This document shows positions 40,429 through 51,383 of a stretch of DNA of 64,000 bases, piece after piece (within the stretch, counting starts at the first letter, position 1; every line of letters starts with the position of its first letter). This DNA comes from Hyphomicrobiales bacterium. GTDB taxonomy: Bacteria; Pseudomonadota; Alphaproteobacteria; Rhizobiales; Rhizobiaceae. The notes under the pieces were generated by a model, which worked only from the letters and a program-made list of their open reading frames with translations, was not told where the DNA came from and did no database searches. Both the position numbers and the translations under genes were made by a program. Location: the NCBI GenBank assembly GCA_900467745.1, contig UBQW01000022.1:222139-286138 (forward strand), in the 5' to 3' direction.

Positions 40429-41163
40429 ATGAGCCGCATATACAAGGACCAGGAAAGCATCGACGTCCTCAAGGTCCGCGATTTCTTCAATGGTCGCGCC
40501 AGGAAGGAAGGCAATGCCGTCAACGCCGTGATGCTGCAATCCGAGGGCTCGACGATCGCCGTCGACCGCGACATCCACGAGAAGACGCATCTGCTGCCGC
40601 GCCTCGAACGCCCCTCGAAGATCCTCGAACTCGGCTGCGGCGCCGGCCGCCTCGCCACCTTCTACAGCAACAACGGCAACCAGTATCTCGGCTTCGATTT
40701 CTCCGAAGAACTGATCGCCCGCGCCAAGGCCGAGATCGGCGACGACGAAAACGTCCAGTTCCAGGTCGTCGAAGTCCCCCGGATCGCCGTCGAAGACTTC
40801 AAGCTGCAACCGCCCTTCGACTTCTTCCTGATCACCGGCCTCTTCATCTACCTCAACGACGAAGCCGTCCACGACACTTTCAAGATGATCGCCAAGCTCG
40901 CGGCCCCAAACGCCACGATCTACGTCCGCGAATCGCTGTCCGAACTCGACGTCCGCCTGACGCTGAAGGAGCATTTCTCCGAAGAACTCGACGAAGTCTA
41001 CAACGCCATCTACCGCACGACGGCGGAACTGACCGAGGTGATGACCGACACGCTTGTGAAGGCGGGGTTCGCGTTCGAGGTCTGCGGCGAATATGCATTC
41101 CCACCGGCGCTGCGGAACAGGGCGGAGACGGCGCAGCGGTATTTTACGTTGCGCCGGGGGTGA
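40429..41163 (+). CDS. SAM-dependent methyltransferase (class I)
   Basis: A 244-aa Rossmann methyltransferase. The SAM motif ILELGCGAGRLATFY is at about 64-78, followed by the acidic residue at strand 2 (YLGFDFSEEL) and motif FFLITGLFIYL at about 134-144. Lys- and Arg-rich ends and a C-terminal family region (FTLRRG) give no specific name. It follows the nucleotidyltransferase after 78 bases containing a repeat. It is likely part of the same unit and might methylate the polymer or its precursor. Confidence 0.7.
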   Translation: MSRIYKDQESIDVLKVRDFFNGRARKEGNAVNAVMLQSEGSTIAVDRDIHEKTHLLPRLERPSKILELGCGAGRLATFYSNNGNQYLGFDFSEELIARAKAEIGDDENVQFQVVEVPRIAVEDFKLQPPFDFFLITGLFIYLNDEAVHDTFKMIAKLAAPNATIYVRESLSELDVRLTLKEHFSEELDEVYNAIYRTTAELTEVMTDTLVKAGFAFEVCGEYAFPPALRNRAETAQRYFTLRRG

Positions 41164-41319
41164 GGGAGAGGTGGATTGTGATGGCGGCTAGACAAGCTCA
41201 CCTAAGATGCGCGTCTCCAAGTTATGGAGATTTTACCTGCGTCAGGATCGATTGACCGAATTTCGCTGAAATTGCATAAGTGACGCGTCACCTCCTAAAG
41301 TGGATCGAATGCAGCCCCC

Positions 41320-42183
41320 ATGGCGTTTCTCGAATATCGTCCCACAACCACGCTGTTTCACTATTGCGGGCCTGGAAGTTTCGACGGAATCACGGCCAAC
41401 GGATCACTTTGGCTAAGTGACCTGCAGCACGCAAACGACCCAAAAGAGCTGCAGCTGGCAGCGGTGCTTGACACCGTAATTTCGCAGCTCATTGCAAGAT
41501 CTAACAGCCCACGGGAGCGCGCAGCCTACGCCAGCGTCAAAATTGACCTCTCGAACATGCGAAATCGATTCGGCATGTACTCTTCGAGCCTCTCGCTGAA
41601 GTGTGATCAACTCCCGATGTGGCAAGAATATACAGATCGTGGTCGCGGCTTCGTAATAGGTTTCAGGCCCAGCGCCTTCAATGATATGCCGTTACGAATT
41701 CAACGGGTCAGGTATGTTGCTGAAAACTACTTCGATGCACTCCATGACGATGTGTCAGCGATAGTCGCGCCTCTGTTTGGAAGCCACACGGACTTCGTGG
41801 CGCGTATTGGGCCAGTAACTCAGCTTCTCACCCTTATTACGGCTGTAAAAGACAACAGTTGGCAGCACGAAGACGAAATTCGACTTCTGTTTTCCGATAT
41901 GGCGAAGGAGCCCACTGGTCTTCCGATCGGCTGGCTTCGCGATGGTACTGAGGTCTACACCGAGGCGCCGCAACATCGAAACAGAGACGGTGTAGATATT
42001 CCATATTTTAGCAAGCCATTCGGTCGCTACCGCTCAAGACAATGGGATACTAGGGGCGCGATATCGCTTGTCGTGCTCGGACCCAATAATACGTCGTCAA
42101 TAGACGATGTTTCCGCAAAGCTCAAAGAGCGAGGATATAGAAGGTTCGATGTTGTGCGATCTCGCTGCGCGTTCAGACCGTAG
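41320..42183 (+). CDS. DUF2971 family protein, low GC
   Basis: A 287-aa protein. The opening TTTLFHYCGPGSFDGITANGSLWLSDLQHANDPKE matches DUF2971 (xLYHYTxx..LWLSxxxxxNDPxE) and is followed by SLKCDQLPMWQEYTDRGRGFVIGF and by a late H-E-x-E-I-R segment. The family is scattered among bacteria, often on mobile or accessory DNA, and is of unknown activity. Base use is visibly lower in GC than the flanking genes, it has no good ribosome site, and it ends 137 bases from tRNA-Gln, a place where integrations occur. It was probably acquired horizontally. A defence role has been proposed for relatives near phage genes; nothing here tests that. Confidence 0.65.
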   Translation: MAFLEYRPTTTLFHYCGPGSFDGITANGSLWLSDLQHANDPKELQLAAVLDTVISQLIARSNSPRERAAYASVKIDLSNMRNRFGMYSSSLSLKCDQLPMWQEYTDRGRGFVIGFRPSAFNDMPLRIQRVRYVAENYFDALHDDVSAIVAPLFGSHTDFVARIGPVTQLLTLITAVKDNSWQHEDEIRLLFSDMAKEPTGLPIGWLRDGTEVYTEAPQHRNRDGVDIPYFSKPFGRYRSRQWDTRGAISLVVLGPNNTSSIDDVSAKLKERGYRRFDVVRSRCAFRP

Positions 42184-42319
42184 CTATCGATTTGTACGGA
42201 GTAGCGAAGACAGATAGGCTTTGAAATGTTATACCTGACAAATCCAGATCACGTTGTGTTCCGCGACCAAATGATTCAATCATCAGAAAATCTAATGTGG
42301 TTTTTCCGAAGGTAAAATT

Positions 42320-42393
42320 TGGCTGGGGAACCTGGACTCGAACCAAGATTAACGGAGTCAGAGTCCGTCGTTCTACCATTGAACTATTCCCCA
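42320..42393 (-). tRNA. tRNA-Gln (anticodon CTG)
   Basis: A 74-nt cloverleaf on the - strand. The acceptor TGGGGAA pairs with TTCCCCA; the D arm is GTTC-AATGGTA-GAAC; the anticodon arm is ACGGA-CTCTGAC-TCCGT with anticodon CTG; the T loop is TTCGAGT; discriminator G is followed by an encoded CCA. The low-GC DUF2971 gene lies just beyond its 3' side. Confidence 0.95.
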
Positions 42394-42652
42394 GCAGTCG
42401 CTGCCGAAGCGTGCTTGGCTGCTGTGCGGCGCTTATAACCAAATCATCGCGGAATGCAAATAGCTGTTTGAAAAAAATTTGAGCGGCGTTGTGGAGTGTT
42501 GGAAAAGGCGGATTCTTGAGGGTTGGGAAAAAGAATTTGTCGTTTTGGCCGAGCGCTGGTATCTTCGCGCCAACGCAAAATCGAACGAGCGCCAGCAGCA
42601 TACCTCCAGGAGTTCATCCTTCAGGACTTGCGCGGCGCGGTGGAAAAACAAC

Positions 42653-44206
42653 GTGGAAGACCCCGAAGGCGGCTTTAAGTCGCAATCTGACGGGGCGTCG
42701 GCGGCAGCGCGCAAGGATGGCAAGAAATCCAGGCGCCGCAAGGGCAAGCGTGGCGGGCAATCCCGCAATGCAGCTCAGGCCGCTTCGCATGCCCCCTCCG
42801 GCGAGGCAGCGCGCCCAATGGATGCACGTCCAACGGACATTGCGGCCGAGACATCGGCCCGCAAGCGCAAGCGCCGCCGTCGCGGTTCCGGTGCGTCGGG
42901 CGAGGGTGCTCCAAGACAGCAGCAACAGGGTGATCAGGTCGCATCCGCCAATCGCGCGAGCGCGCATGATGGCGACGCGGCTTCGGGCAAGCGCGGCCGC
43001 CGCAAGCATCGCGGCAAGCGCGGCTTGCAGGGTCGGCCGCTGGCGCAGGCAAAGCCATCAGGCCATCAGCCCGCGCAAGCGCCTGCGAATCAGCCCAATG
43101 TCGGCCGTGGCCCCGCGCAGGAAGCACGCGGAGAAAACGACAATCGCGTCCAGCGTCATCATCAGGAGCGCGGCGAACGGCCGGCTTCCGCCCATCCCTG
43201 GCCGGATGAGCTCTACGCCGCGCTCGACCTCGGCACCAACAATTGCCGCCTCCTGATCGCGCAGCCGACGCGTCCGGGCCAGTTCCGTGTCGTCGATGCC
43301 TTCTCGCGCATCGTGCGCCTGGGCGAGGGGCTGGCTGCAAGTGGGCGTCTGTCCGACGACGCCATGGACCGCGCCGTCGATGCGCTGCGCGTCTGCGCCG
43401 GCAAGCTGAAGAACCGCGAAATCCGCCGCATGAGGCTGATCGCCACCGAAGCCTGCCGCCAGGCAAGCAATGGCGAAGAGTTCCTTCAGCGCGTTGTCGC
43501 CGAGACCGGGCTCGAGCTTGAGATCATCGATCGCGAAACCGAGGCGCGGCTTGCCGTCTCCGGCTGCTCCTCGCTGGTCGGCCGCGAGACGCGCTCCGTC
43601 GTGCTCTTCGATATCGGCGGCGGCTCGTCTGAGATCGCCGTCATCCGCATCGGCGATAGCCGCTTCAGCCGGCTTGCCAATCACATCACCCACTGGACCT
43701 CGCTTCCCGTCGGCGTCGTGACGCTGTCCGAGCGCCATGGCGGCCGCGATGTCACGCCCGATGTCTTCGAAGGCATGGTGCTTGAGGTCGAGGGCATGCT
43801 CTCGGGCTTCGATTGCCCTGTGATCGATGGCGATCTCGGCGATTTCCACCTGATCGGCACCTCCGGCACGGTCACCACGCTTGCCGGCGTCCATCTCGAT
43901 CTGCCGCGCTACGACCGGCGCAAGGTCGATGGCATCTGGTTGTCCGATGACGAGGTTTCGGCCATGCAGGCCAAGCTCCTCTCATGGGATTTCGCCAGCC
44001 GCGCCGCCAATCCCTGCATCGGGCCCGATCGCGCCGATCTGGTGCTGGCGGGCTGCGCCATTCTCGAGGCCATTCGCCGCCGTTGGCCGAGCCCGCGCAT
44101 GCGCGTTGCCGATCGTGGCTTGAGGGAAGGCCTTCTCACAGACATGATGGCGGATGACGGCGTCTGGCGGCGCCATCGCCACCGCCGCGGTCAACGCGGC
44201 AAATAG
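42653..44206 (+). CDS. Ppx/GppA phosphatase with polybasic N-terminal extension
   Basis: A 517-aa protein. Residues about 190-500 are the Ppx/GppA fold with [16 protein letters not shown] (phosphate 1 loop), [29 protein letters not shown] (phosphate 2 loop) and [14 protein letters not shown]. Family members degrade polyphosphate or pppGpp. The first 170 residues are low complexity, with three Arg/Lys clusters, [22 protein letters not shown] and [13 protein letters not shown], absent from the E. coli enzymes. The start is uncertain: GTG at 42653 begins EDPEGG; a TTG at 42479 is possible but its extra sequence looks non-coding. It is followed 10 bases on by rlmE. The gene is in the same direction and may be cotranscribed with rlmE. 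Confidence 0.82.
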   Translation: MEDPEGGFKSQSDGASAAARKDGKKSRRRKGKRGGQSRNAAQAASHAPSGEAARPMDARPTDIAAETSARKRKRRRRGSGASGEGAPRQQQQGDQVASANRASAHDGDAASGKRGRRKHRGKRGLQGRPLAQAKPSGHQPAQAPANQPNVGRGPAQEARGENDNRVQRHHQERGERPASAHPWPDELYAALDLGTNNCRLLIAQPTRPGQFRVVDAFSRIVRLGEGLAASGRLSDDAMDRAVDALRVCAGKLKNREIRRMRLIATEACRQASNGEEFLQRVVAETGLELEIIDRETEARLAVSGCSSLVGRETRSVVLFDIGGGSSEIAVIRIGDSRFSRLANHITHWTSLPVGVVTLSERHGGRDVTPDVFEGMVLEVEGMLSGFDCPVIDGDLGDFHLIGTSGTVTTLAGVHLDLPRYDRRKVDGIWLSDDEVSAMQAKLLSWDFASRAANPCIGPDRADLVLAGCAILEAIRRRWPSPRMRVADRGLREGLLTDMMADDGVWRRHRHRRGQRGK

Positions 44207-44216
44207 GGGATCAGCT

Positions 44217-44936
44217 ATGACCAAGCCAACCATTGCGGGCAACCGCACCGGCCGCAAGCTCGGCCAGCGCGTCAAGAACAAGAAGATGAAGGCGTCCTCG
44301 CGCCAGTGGCTGCAGCGCCATATCAACGATCCCTATGTGCAGCGCGCCCAGCTCGAGGGCTACCGCGCCCGCGCCGCCTTCAAGCTTTTGGAGATCGACG
44401 AGAAGCACGGCATCCTGAAGGGCGCACGCCGCATCATCGATCTGGGTGCCGCACCCGGCAGCTGGTCGCAGATCGCCGCCAAGGTCACCGGCTCGACGGA
44501 TGAGGACATCCGCGTCGCGGCCATCGACTTCCTGGAGATGGCGCAGCTCCCTGGCGTCAAGATCCTGCAGCTCGACTTCCTCGATCCGACAGCACCCGAC
44601 CAGCTGATGGAAGCCGTCGGCGGCACGCCCGATCTTGTCATCTCCGACATGGCGGCGCCGACCACGGGCCACCACAGAACGGACCATCTGCGCACCATGC
44701 ATCTGTGCGAAGTCGCCGCGCATTTCGCGATTGAGGTTCTGGGCGAGGGCGGTCACTTCCTGGCCAAGACCTTCCAGGGCGGCACGGAAAAGGACCTGCT
44801 CAATCTGCTGAAGCAGAATTTCAAGCAGGTCGTCCACGTCAAGCCGGCGTCGTCGCGCGCCGAATCCGTCGAGATGTTTCTGCTCGCCAAGGGCTTCAAG
44901 GGACGCAAAGCTGAGGCCGACGAAACGGAGGCTTGA
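44217..44936 (+). CDS. rlmE: 23S rRNA 2'-O-methyltransferase RlmE (FtsJ)
   Basis: A 239-aa SAM-dependent methyltransferase that modifies U2552 in the A-loop of 23S rRNA. The catalytic K-D-K-E tetrad is visible in [29 protein letters not shown] and [13 protein letters not shown]. The SAM motif is [13 protein letters not shown] (about 72-84). The N-terminal 24 residues are basic and longer than in E. coli. The start ATG at 44217 has GGGGA seven bases upstream. It lies directly downstream of the Ppx/GppA gene (10 bases). Confidence 0.93.
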   Translation: MTKPTIAGNRTGRKLGQRVKNKKMKASSRQWLQRHINDPYVQRAQLEGYRARAAFKLLEIDEKHGILKGARRIIDLGAAPGSWSQIAAKVTGSTDEDIRVAAIDFLEMAQLPGVKILQLDFLDPTAPDQLMEAVGGTPDLVISDMAAPTTGHHRTDHLRTMHLCEVAAHFAIEVLGEGGHFLAKTFQGGTEKDLLNLLKQNFKQVVHVKPASSRAESVEMFLLAKGFKGRKAEADETEA

Positions 44937-44996
44937 TTTCGGGCGCATTCCGGGTGGAGTATGACACGCCCAAGACCGGAATGACCGCGGATATCA

Positions 44997-45392
44997 ATGC
45001 TGCTTTACGTCACGCTCGGAACCAACGACATCGACCAGGCCCGGCATTTCTATGATGTCGTGCTGCCCGTTCTCGGCTATCGCCGCCAGCGCTATTCGGA
45101 AGAAGAGATCGGCTACGCCGCCGATGGCGATATCCGCTGCCGGCTGTGGATCGTCACCCCCTTCAACCGCCGCCGCGCATCGGATGGCAACGGCACCATG
45201 ATTGCGCTCGCGGCCGAAACCCGCGCGGATGTCGATGCCTTCTATCGCGCCGCGATATCAGCCGGCGGCGTCAGCGAGGGCGAGCCGGGCCTGCGCCCCT
45301 TCCACGCCAATTTCTACGCGGCTTACGTGCGCGATCCCGATGGCAACAAGCTGAGCGCCGTCTGCGAGGCGCCCGAGGCGGCCGCCGAATAA
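44997..45392 (+). CDS. VOC-family (glyoxalase/dioxygenase-fold) protein
   Basis: A 131-aa protein with two beta-alpha-beta-beta-beta modules. The first opens LLYVTLGTNDIDQARHFYDVVLPVLGYRR, and the second ends with HANFYAAYVRDPDGNKLSAV, the typical metal-ligand His and Glu/Asp region of glyoxalase-like proteins. Members bind metal and act on small electrophiles or antibiotics, and cannot be assigned more narrowly from sequence. It begins 60 bases after rlmE and converges with the MFS gene. Confidence 0.72.
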   Translation: MLLYVTLGTNDIDQARHFYDVVLPVLGYRRQRYSEEEIGYAADGDIRCRLWIVTPFNRRRASDGNGTMIALAAETRADVDAFYRAAISAGGVSEGEPGLRPFHANFYAAYVRDPDGNKLSAVCEAPEAAAE

Positions 45393-45405
45393 GGGCTGCG
45401 GACGC

Positions 45406-46830
45406 CTACTTCACCGCCTGCTGTTCCGCCTCCAGCACGCTTGGCGCGAGCGGCTTGACGCGATGGCCGGAGACCAGCGCGCCGGCATGCTTGTCCATGC
45501 GGATAAAGGGGATGGTCGCGACCACGGTCATCAGCGCAATCACGTAGAAGGCAACGTGGAAGTCCACCACTTGCAGCGCTTCGCCGCGAATGAAGATCGA
45601 GGTCTCCAGGATCGCTGCGGCCACAGCCACGCCGAGCGCCAGGCTGATCTGCTGCATCACGGAGCTCATCGATGTCGCCTGGCTCGCCTGCGCATCGTCG
45701 ATATCGGCATAGGCAAGCGCGTTGACGCCGGTAAAGAAGAAGGAGCGCGAGAAGCCGCCGATCAGAAGCACCAGGATGATGACGAGATGCGGCGTCGTCG
45801 GGGTGAAGAAGCCTGTTGTCACCGTCACCAGCGTCGTCACGCCTGCGGCCGTCAACAATGTCGAGCGGAAGCCAACGGCCGCGAATACCCGCTTGGCCAT
45901 GAACTTCGTGGTGATCGCGCCGATCGCGCCGGCGAATGTGATGAGGCCGGATTGGAACGGGGTCAGCCCGAAGCCGAGCTGCAGCATCAGCGGTGTCAGA
46001 AAGGGCATGGCGCCGATGCAGATACGAAACAGCGTGCCCCCCGTCGTCGAGGCCCGGAAGGTCGGGTTCTTGAAGAGCTGCAGATTGAGGATCGGCGCCG
46101 GATGCCGTCTCGCGTGGCGCACATAAAGCGCGCCGCAGACGACGCCGATCGCGGTCGCCGCGATGCCGATGATCGGCGGCAGCGCCGGCAGGCTGACGAC
46201 GGAGAGGCCGAAGACCACGCCGGCGGCGGCAAAGGAGGTGAGCACGAAGCCGGTGATATCGAGCTTCGGCGGCGCCGTCGCCTCGACTTCAGGCAGGAAG
46301 ATCGTCGCCAGCCACACGCCGATGATGCCGACGGGCACGTTGATCAGGAAGATCCAGTGCCAGGTGAAATAGGTGGTGATGAAGCCGCCGAGCGGCGGTC
46401 CCGCGAGCGGCCCGACCAGCGCGGGGATGGTCAGCAGCGCCATCGCGGAGACGAGATCGCTGCGCTTGGTGGTGCGCAACAGCACCAGGCGGCCAACCGG
46501 CGTCATCATCGCTCCGCCCATCCCCTGCAGGAAGCGGGCGACGACGAATTCGATCAGGCCGGACGAGATCGCGCAGAAGATCGAGCCGACGACGAAGACG
46601 CAGATGGCGAGGCGGAAGATGCGCTTGGCGCCGAACCGGTCCGCCATCCAGCCGCTGATCGGGATGAAGACGGCGAGCGACACCATATAGGATGTCAGTG
46701 CCAGTTTCAGCGTGATCGGTCCGACATGCAGGTCGTTGGCAATCGCCGGCAGCGCGGTCGAGATGACGGTGGAATCCATCTGCTCCATGAAGAGCGCGAC
46801 GGCAAGGATCAGGGGAACGATGCGGTTCAT
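45406..46830 (-). CDS. MFS drug-efflux transporter, DHA2 (EmrB/QacA) type
   Basis: A 474-aa inner-membrane protein with about 14 helices. The family's motif D1-like start LFMEQMDSTVISTALPAIA lies at 12-30, motif A GWMADRFGAKRIFRLAI follows helix 2 (about 60-76), and motif B/C segments FLQGMGGAMMTPVGRL and GPLAGPPLGGFI are present. DHA2 proteins export hydrophobic drugs or dyes using the proton gradient. The start ATG at 46830 (MNRIVPLILA) is chosen over an upstream frame. No TetR gene lies beside it, and no membrane-fusion protein gene is present. Confidence 0.85.
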   Translation of the reverse strand: MNRIVPLILAVALFMEQMDSTVISTALPAIANDLHVGPITLKLALTSYMVSLAVFIPISGWMADRFGAKRIFRLAICVFVVGSIFCAISSGLIEFVVARFLQGMGGAMMTPVGRLVLLRTTKRSDLVSAMALLTIPALVGPLAGPPLGGFITTYFTWHWIFLINVPVGIIGVWLATIFLPEVEATAPPKLDITGFVLTSFAAAGVVFGLSVVSLPALPPIIGIAATAIGVVCGALYVRHARRHPAPILNLQLFKNPTFRASTTGGTLFRICIGAMPFLTPLMLQLGFGLTPFQSGLITFAGAIGAITTKFMAKRVFAAVGFRSTLLTAAGVTTLVTVTTGFFTPTTPHLVIILVLLIGGFSRSFFFTGVNALAYADIDDAQASQATSMSSVMQQISLALGVAVAAAILETSIFIRGEALQVVDFHVAFYVIALMTVVATIPFIRMDKHAGALVSGHRVKPLAPSVLEAEQQAVK

Positions 46831-47084
46831 GCGCGAAAGCCTTGGGGGTCTAGCAAAGGCGGCTTGGAAAGCCACTGCTCTTTAGTCCTCGCACCGGCAT
46901 CTGCCAAGTGCGCATTCATCTTAGGAAATGCGAATGCATCACGTCTGCGTGAGACGGATGGTTCAGGGATTTTAACGCGCGGAATTGACATATGTTCGTT
47001 TCAGCGGATTGCGATAAACGGTGATCCGCAATGACGACGGGGGCGGCGCGCCAATGTGCCGTGCGTTATTACAAAGGATGGAAC

Positions 47085-48077
47085 ATGGCGATTTCGATGG
47101 GGATGAACAGGCGCGCGTTCGTAGCGGCAGGCGTTGGCCTGCTGGCCGCGCCGATGATTTTGAAAGAGACGGCCGTGATGGCCGCAACCGGAGACAACAC
47201 CAAGATGGATGCGACAACGCAGCCCCAGTTCAATCAGTTCAAGCTCGGCTCCTTCAAGTTCACCGTCGTCAAGGATGGCGGCGTGGTTGGCGAAAAGCCG
47301 AATGAGACTTTCGGAACAAACCAGACGCCGGAAACCGTTCAGGCGCTGCTCGCCAAGAACTTCCTGCCGACCGACAAGTTCGTCAACACCTTCGCGCCCT
47401 TCGTGGTCGATACCGGCTCCGAGGTGATCCTTGTCGATACCGGCTTCGGCGAAAGCGGCCGCGCCAAGGGCAACGGTCAGCTTGCAGCCGGCCTCAAGGC
47501 TGCCGGCTATTCGACCGACGACATCACCATCGTGGCACTCACCCATCTGCATGGCGATCACATCGGCGGCCTGATGGAAGGCGGCAAGCCGGCCTTCGCC
47601 AAGGCCCGCTATGTCGCCGGCAAGACCGAGTACGATTTCTGGACCGACAAGGCCCGCGAGGGAACGCCGGCCGAAGGCGGCCACAAGGCTGTTCTCGCCA
47701 ATGTCGCGCCGCTTGCCGAAAAGATGACCTTCATCGGCGAAGGCGATACGATCGCCTCCGGCATCACCGCCATGATGGCCCCCGGCCACACGCCCGGCCA
47801 CATGATCTTCAACATCGAGTCGGATGGAAAGCGCCTGATCGCCACCGGCGACACCGCCAACCACTATATCCTGTCGCTGCAGAACCCGACCTGGGAAGTC
47901 CGCTTCGACATGGACAAGGCCCAGGCCGCCGCCACCCGCAAGAAGGTGTTCGACATGATCGCAGCCGACAAGGTGCCGTTCCTCGGCTACCACATGCCGT
48001 TCCCGGCCGTCGGCTATGCGGAAGTTTACGAAAGCGGCTATCGCTTCGTACCCAAGACCTACCAGTTCGACCTCTGA
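47085..48077 (+). CDS. Exported MBL-fold metallo-hydrolase with Tat-like signal
   Basis: A 330-aa metallo-beta-lactamase-fold enzyme. The metal motif THLHGDHIGG (HxHxDH) lies near 160-169, followed by APGHTPGHM and a late ATGDT and GYHMPFPAVG. The N-terminus has NRRAFVAAGVGLLAAPMI, a twin-arginine-type signal, so the enzyme is probably folded before export to the periplasm. Start ATG at 47085 has AAAGGA six bases upstream. This type includes lactonases that open acyl-homoserine lactones, and esterases; which applies is not readable. A terminator follows. Confidence 0.82.
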   Translation: MAISMGMNRRAFVAAGVGLLAAPMILKETAVMAATGDNTKMDATTQPQFNQFKLGSFKFTVVKDGGVVGEKPNETFGTNQTPETVQALLAKNFLPTDKFVNTFAPFVVDTGSEVILVDTGFGESGRAKGNGQLAAGLKAAGYSTDDITIVALTHLHGDHIGGLMEGGKPAFAKARYVAGKTEYDFWTDKAREGTPAEGGHKAVLANVAPLAEKMTFIGEGDTIASGITAMMAPGHTPGHMIFNIESDGKRLIATGDTANHYILSLQNPTWEVRFDMDKAQAAATRKKVFDMIAADKVPFLGYHMPFPAVGYAEVYESGYRFVPKTYQFDL

Positions 48078-48100
48078 TCCTGCTGCATGGCAGCCATACC

Positions 48101-48135
48101 AAGCCCGGCCACCGCGCCGGGCTTGTCGTATTTTT
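48101..48135 (+). terminator. Intrinsic terminator after the MBL hydrolase gene
   Basis: Stem AAGCCCGGC / GCCGGGCTT with a CACCGC loop (48101-48124), followed by GTCGTATTTTT, 24 bases after the stop. Confidence 0.75.
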
Positions 48136-48175
48136 GGCGTGCGTTTCTCCGCGGGAAAGCGCGCCAGCCTCTCTC

Positions 48176-48296
48176 CACCCTCATTCCTGTGCTCGTCACA
48201 GGAATCCAGCCGGCGCGCGTCGGCTCGGCGAGAAGAGTCTATTGTGCTCAAGGACTTGAGCGCGCTGGATCCCTGTGACGAGCACAGGGCTGAGGA
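48176..48296. repeat. Palindromic intergenic repeat, type E
   Basis: An inverted repeat of about 120 bases. Left arm TCATTCCTGTGCTCGTCACA then GGAATCCAGC; right arm GCTGGATCCCTGTGACGAGC then ACAGGGCTGA. Each arm also folds on itself. This is a known style of rhizobial repeat, different from types A and B. It lies between the MBL gene and guaB. Confidence 0.75.
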
Positions 48297-50024
<1,728 letters not shown>

Positions 50025-50025
<1 letters not shown>

Positions 50026-50582
50026 TGAACGACGCGAGCAGCCGTATTCCGACCTCGGTCGTCGCGCTGCTCGCGGCCATCTCCCTCGGCGTCTTCATCT
50101 GGATGCTCCTGGGCTACGTCCTGCCGTTTCAGGATATGACCCACGCCGCGATGCTCGAAGCGCGGCTCGGTCGCTATGATGCGAGCGATATCGACGCCAT
50201 GCGCGGCTTGCTCGAGCGAAAGCCGGAAGCGCGCGACTTGCTTGTCGCCATGCATCGCGGGCCCGATCTGATCCTGCCGTTCGTGCTGACGGCGTTTCTC
50301 TTTACCGTTCTCGCCAAGCTGCGCCCCGCAGGCCGCTACTTCAATCGTCCGATGCATCCCTTGATGATCGCCGCGATCTATGCGCTGCCCTTCATCTACG
50401 GCTTCTCCGATTATGCCGAGAACATCCTGACCGACAACCTCTTCGCCGGCGGCGCCGAGTGGAGCTTCGCCCCAGCTTTACTGCCATGGGCGTCGAGCCT
50501 CAAATTCGCGAGCCTGACTGTCTGCGTCATCGTCATCCTGCGCTTCCTCGTCTACCGCATCGTGCCACCGACGGATCGCTGA
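50025..50582 (+). CDS. Conserved hypothetical integral membrane protein
   Basis: A 185-aa product with hydrophobic helices near 12-30, 80-98, 113-130 and 150-175, and charged loops (LERKPEARD). I do not recognise the family. Its start shares one base with the guaB stop, so translation is coupled to guaB, and no independent ribosome site is needed. Why a membrane protein would follow guaB is unclear. The second helix contains DYAEN in its downstream loop (about 137-141), which may be functional. Confidence 0.7.
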
Positions 50583-50670
50583 CGCCACTGGCCAAACCGA
50601 CACTGGAAACCCCGGTTCGTTTGCTCTAAAGCTCTGACACCAAAAGAAAACTGGCTAAGGAGACGAGCAT

Positions 50671-51102
50671 ATGACCGGAATGACAGGTTACGAGATGTTC
50701 TGGCCCATCATCGCCCATGCGGCGCTGGTCTACATGCTCTACATGCTGCTCGGCTATCGTCGCCAGAAGATGCTGAAGTCGGGCAAGGTTCATGCGGCCG
50801 ACTATCGCGAAAACCGCGGCGAGCCGACCGAAAGCCTGATCGTCAAGAACAGCCTCGCCAACCAGTACGAGCTGCCGGTGCTGTTCTACGCCTGCTGCAT
50901 CCTTCTCTACATGACCGAAGCGGATAACCTGATCGCGCTCGTGCTCGCCTGGGTCTTCGTCGCCTTGCGCTATGTCCACGCCTTCGTCCACGTCACCAGC
51001 AACAACCTGCGCTACCGAAGCCCGCTCTTTGCCGCCGGCTATCTCGTGCTAGGCGTCATGTGGGTCTGGCTTGCGGTCTGGATCATGTTCCCGAACGGCT
51101 GA
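50671..51102 (+). CDS. MAPEG-family membrane protein
   Basis: A 143-aa protein with four membrane helices, characteristic of the MAPEG superfamily (glutathione-dependent membrane enzymes and relatives). The first helix is at about 9-27 and is followed by RRQKMLKSGKV. The mid segment SLANQYELPVLFYACCILLYM (about 62-82) carries the family's N-x-x-E-x-P-type pattern, then FVALRYVHAFVHV includes the R-Y region of helix 3. Bacterial members often have unknown substrates. The ribosome site AAGGAG lies nine bases upstream. It is 88 bases after the previous gene on the same strand. Confidence 0.8.
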   Translation: MTGMTGYEMFWPIIAHAALVYMLYMLLGYRRQKMLKSGKVHAADYRENRGEPTESLIVKNSLANQYELPVLFYACCILLYMTEADNLIALVLAWVFVALRYVHAFVHVTSNNLRYRSPLFAAGYLVLGVMWVWLAVWIMFPNG

Positions 51103-51223
51103 GCCGGCCACCTCGCTCCCCGCGAATCGGCCTTGCTGATGCCGGGGAGTGACGACAGCGCCTAATACGCCATGCGACGCGTTCTTTCCGCAAAAACTGC
51201 GTAAATTTACCCTCGAAAAACCG

Positions 51224-51344
51224 ACCAAATCAGGGCGTATCACTTCGATTTGGTTGAGCTTTTGCCGGTCGATAAAATACAACCTATCCTGTTTACGCCT
51301 CATGAAGACCTGCATGTCATATCGGCCAAAAGGGCCGGTTTTGG
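51224..51344. promoter_or_regulatory. Two inverted repeats upstream of the TetR gene
   Basis: ACCAAATC (51224-51231) / GATTTGGT (51247-51254), and CCAAAA (51326-51331) / TTTTGG (51339-51344) with GGGCCGG between. The second lies 40 bases before the TetR start and is the likelier operator. The rest of the 281-base gap holds no gene. Confidence 0.4.
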
Positions 51345-51383
51345 GCAATGTCCGGTCTGCGAATAAGAGGGATGGGGAACGAC

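Noticed and set aside
45463..47034. A 523-aa reading frame opposite the MFS transporter
   Set aside because: Arg/Asp/His-rich antisense artefact; the transporter has clear membrane helices and motifs.
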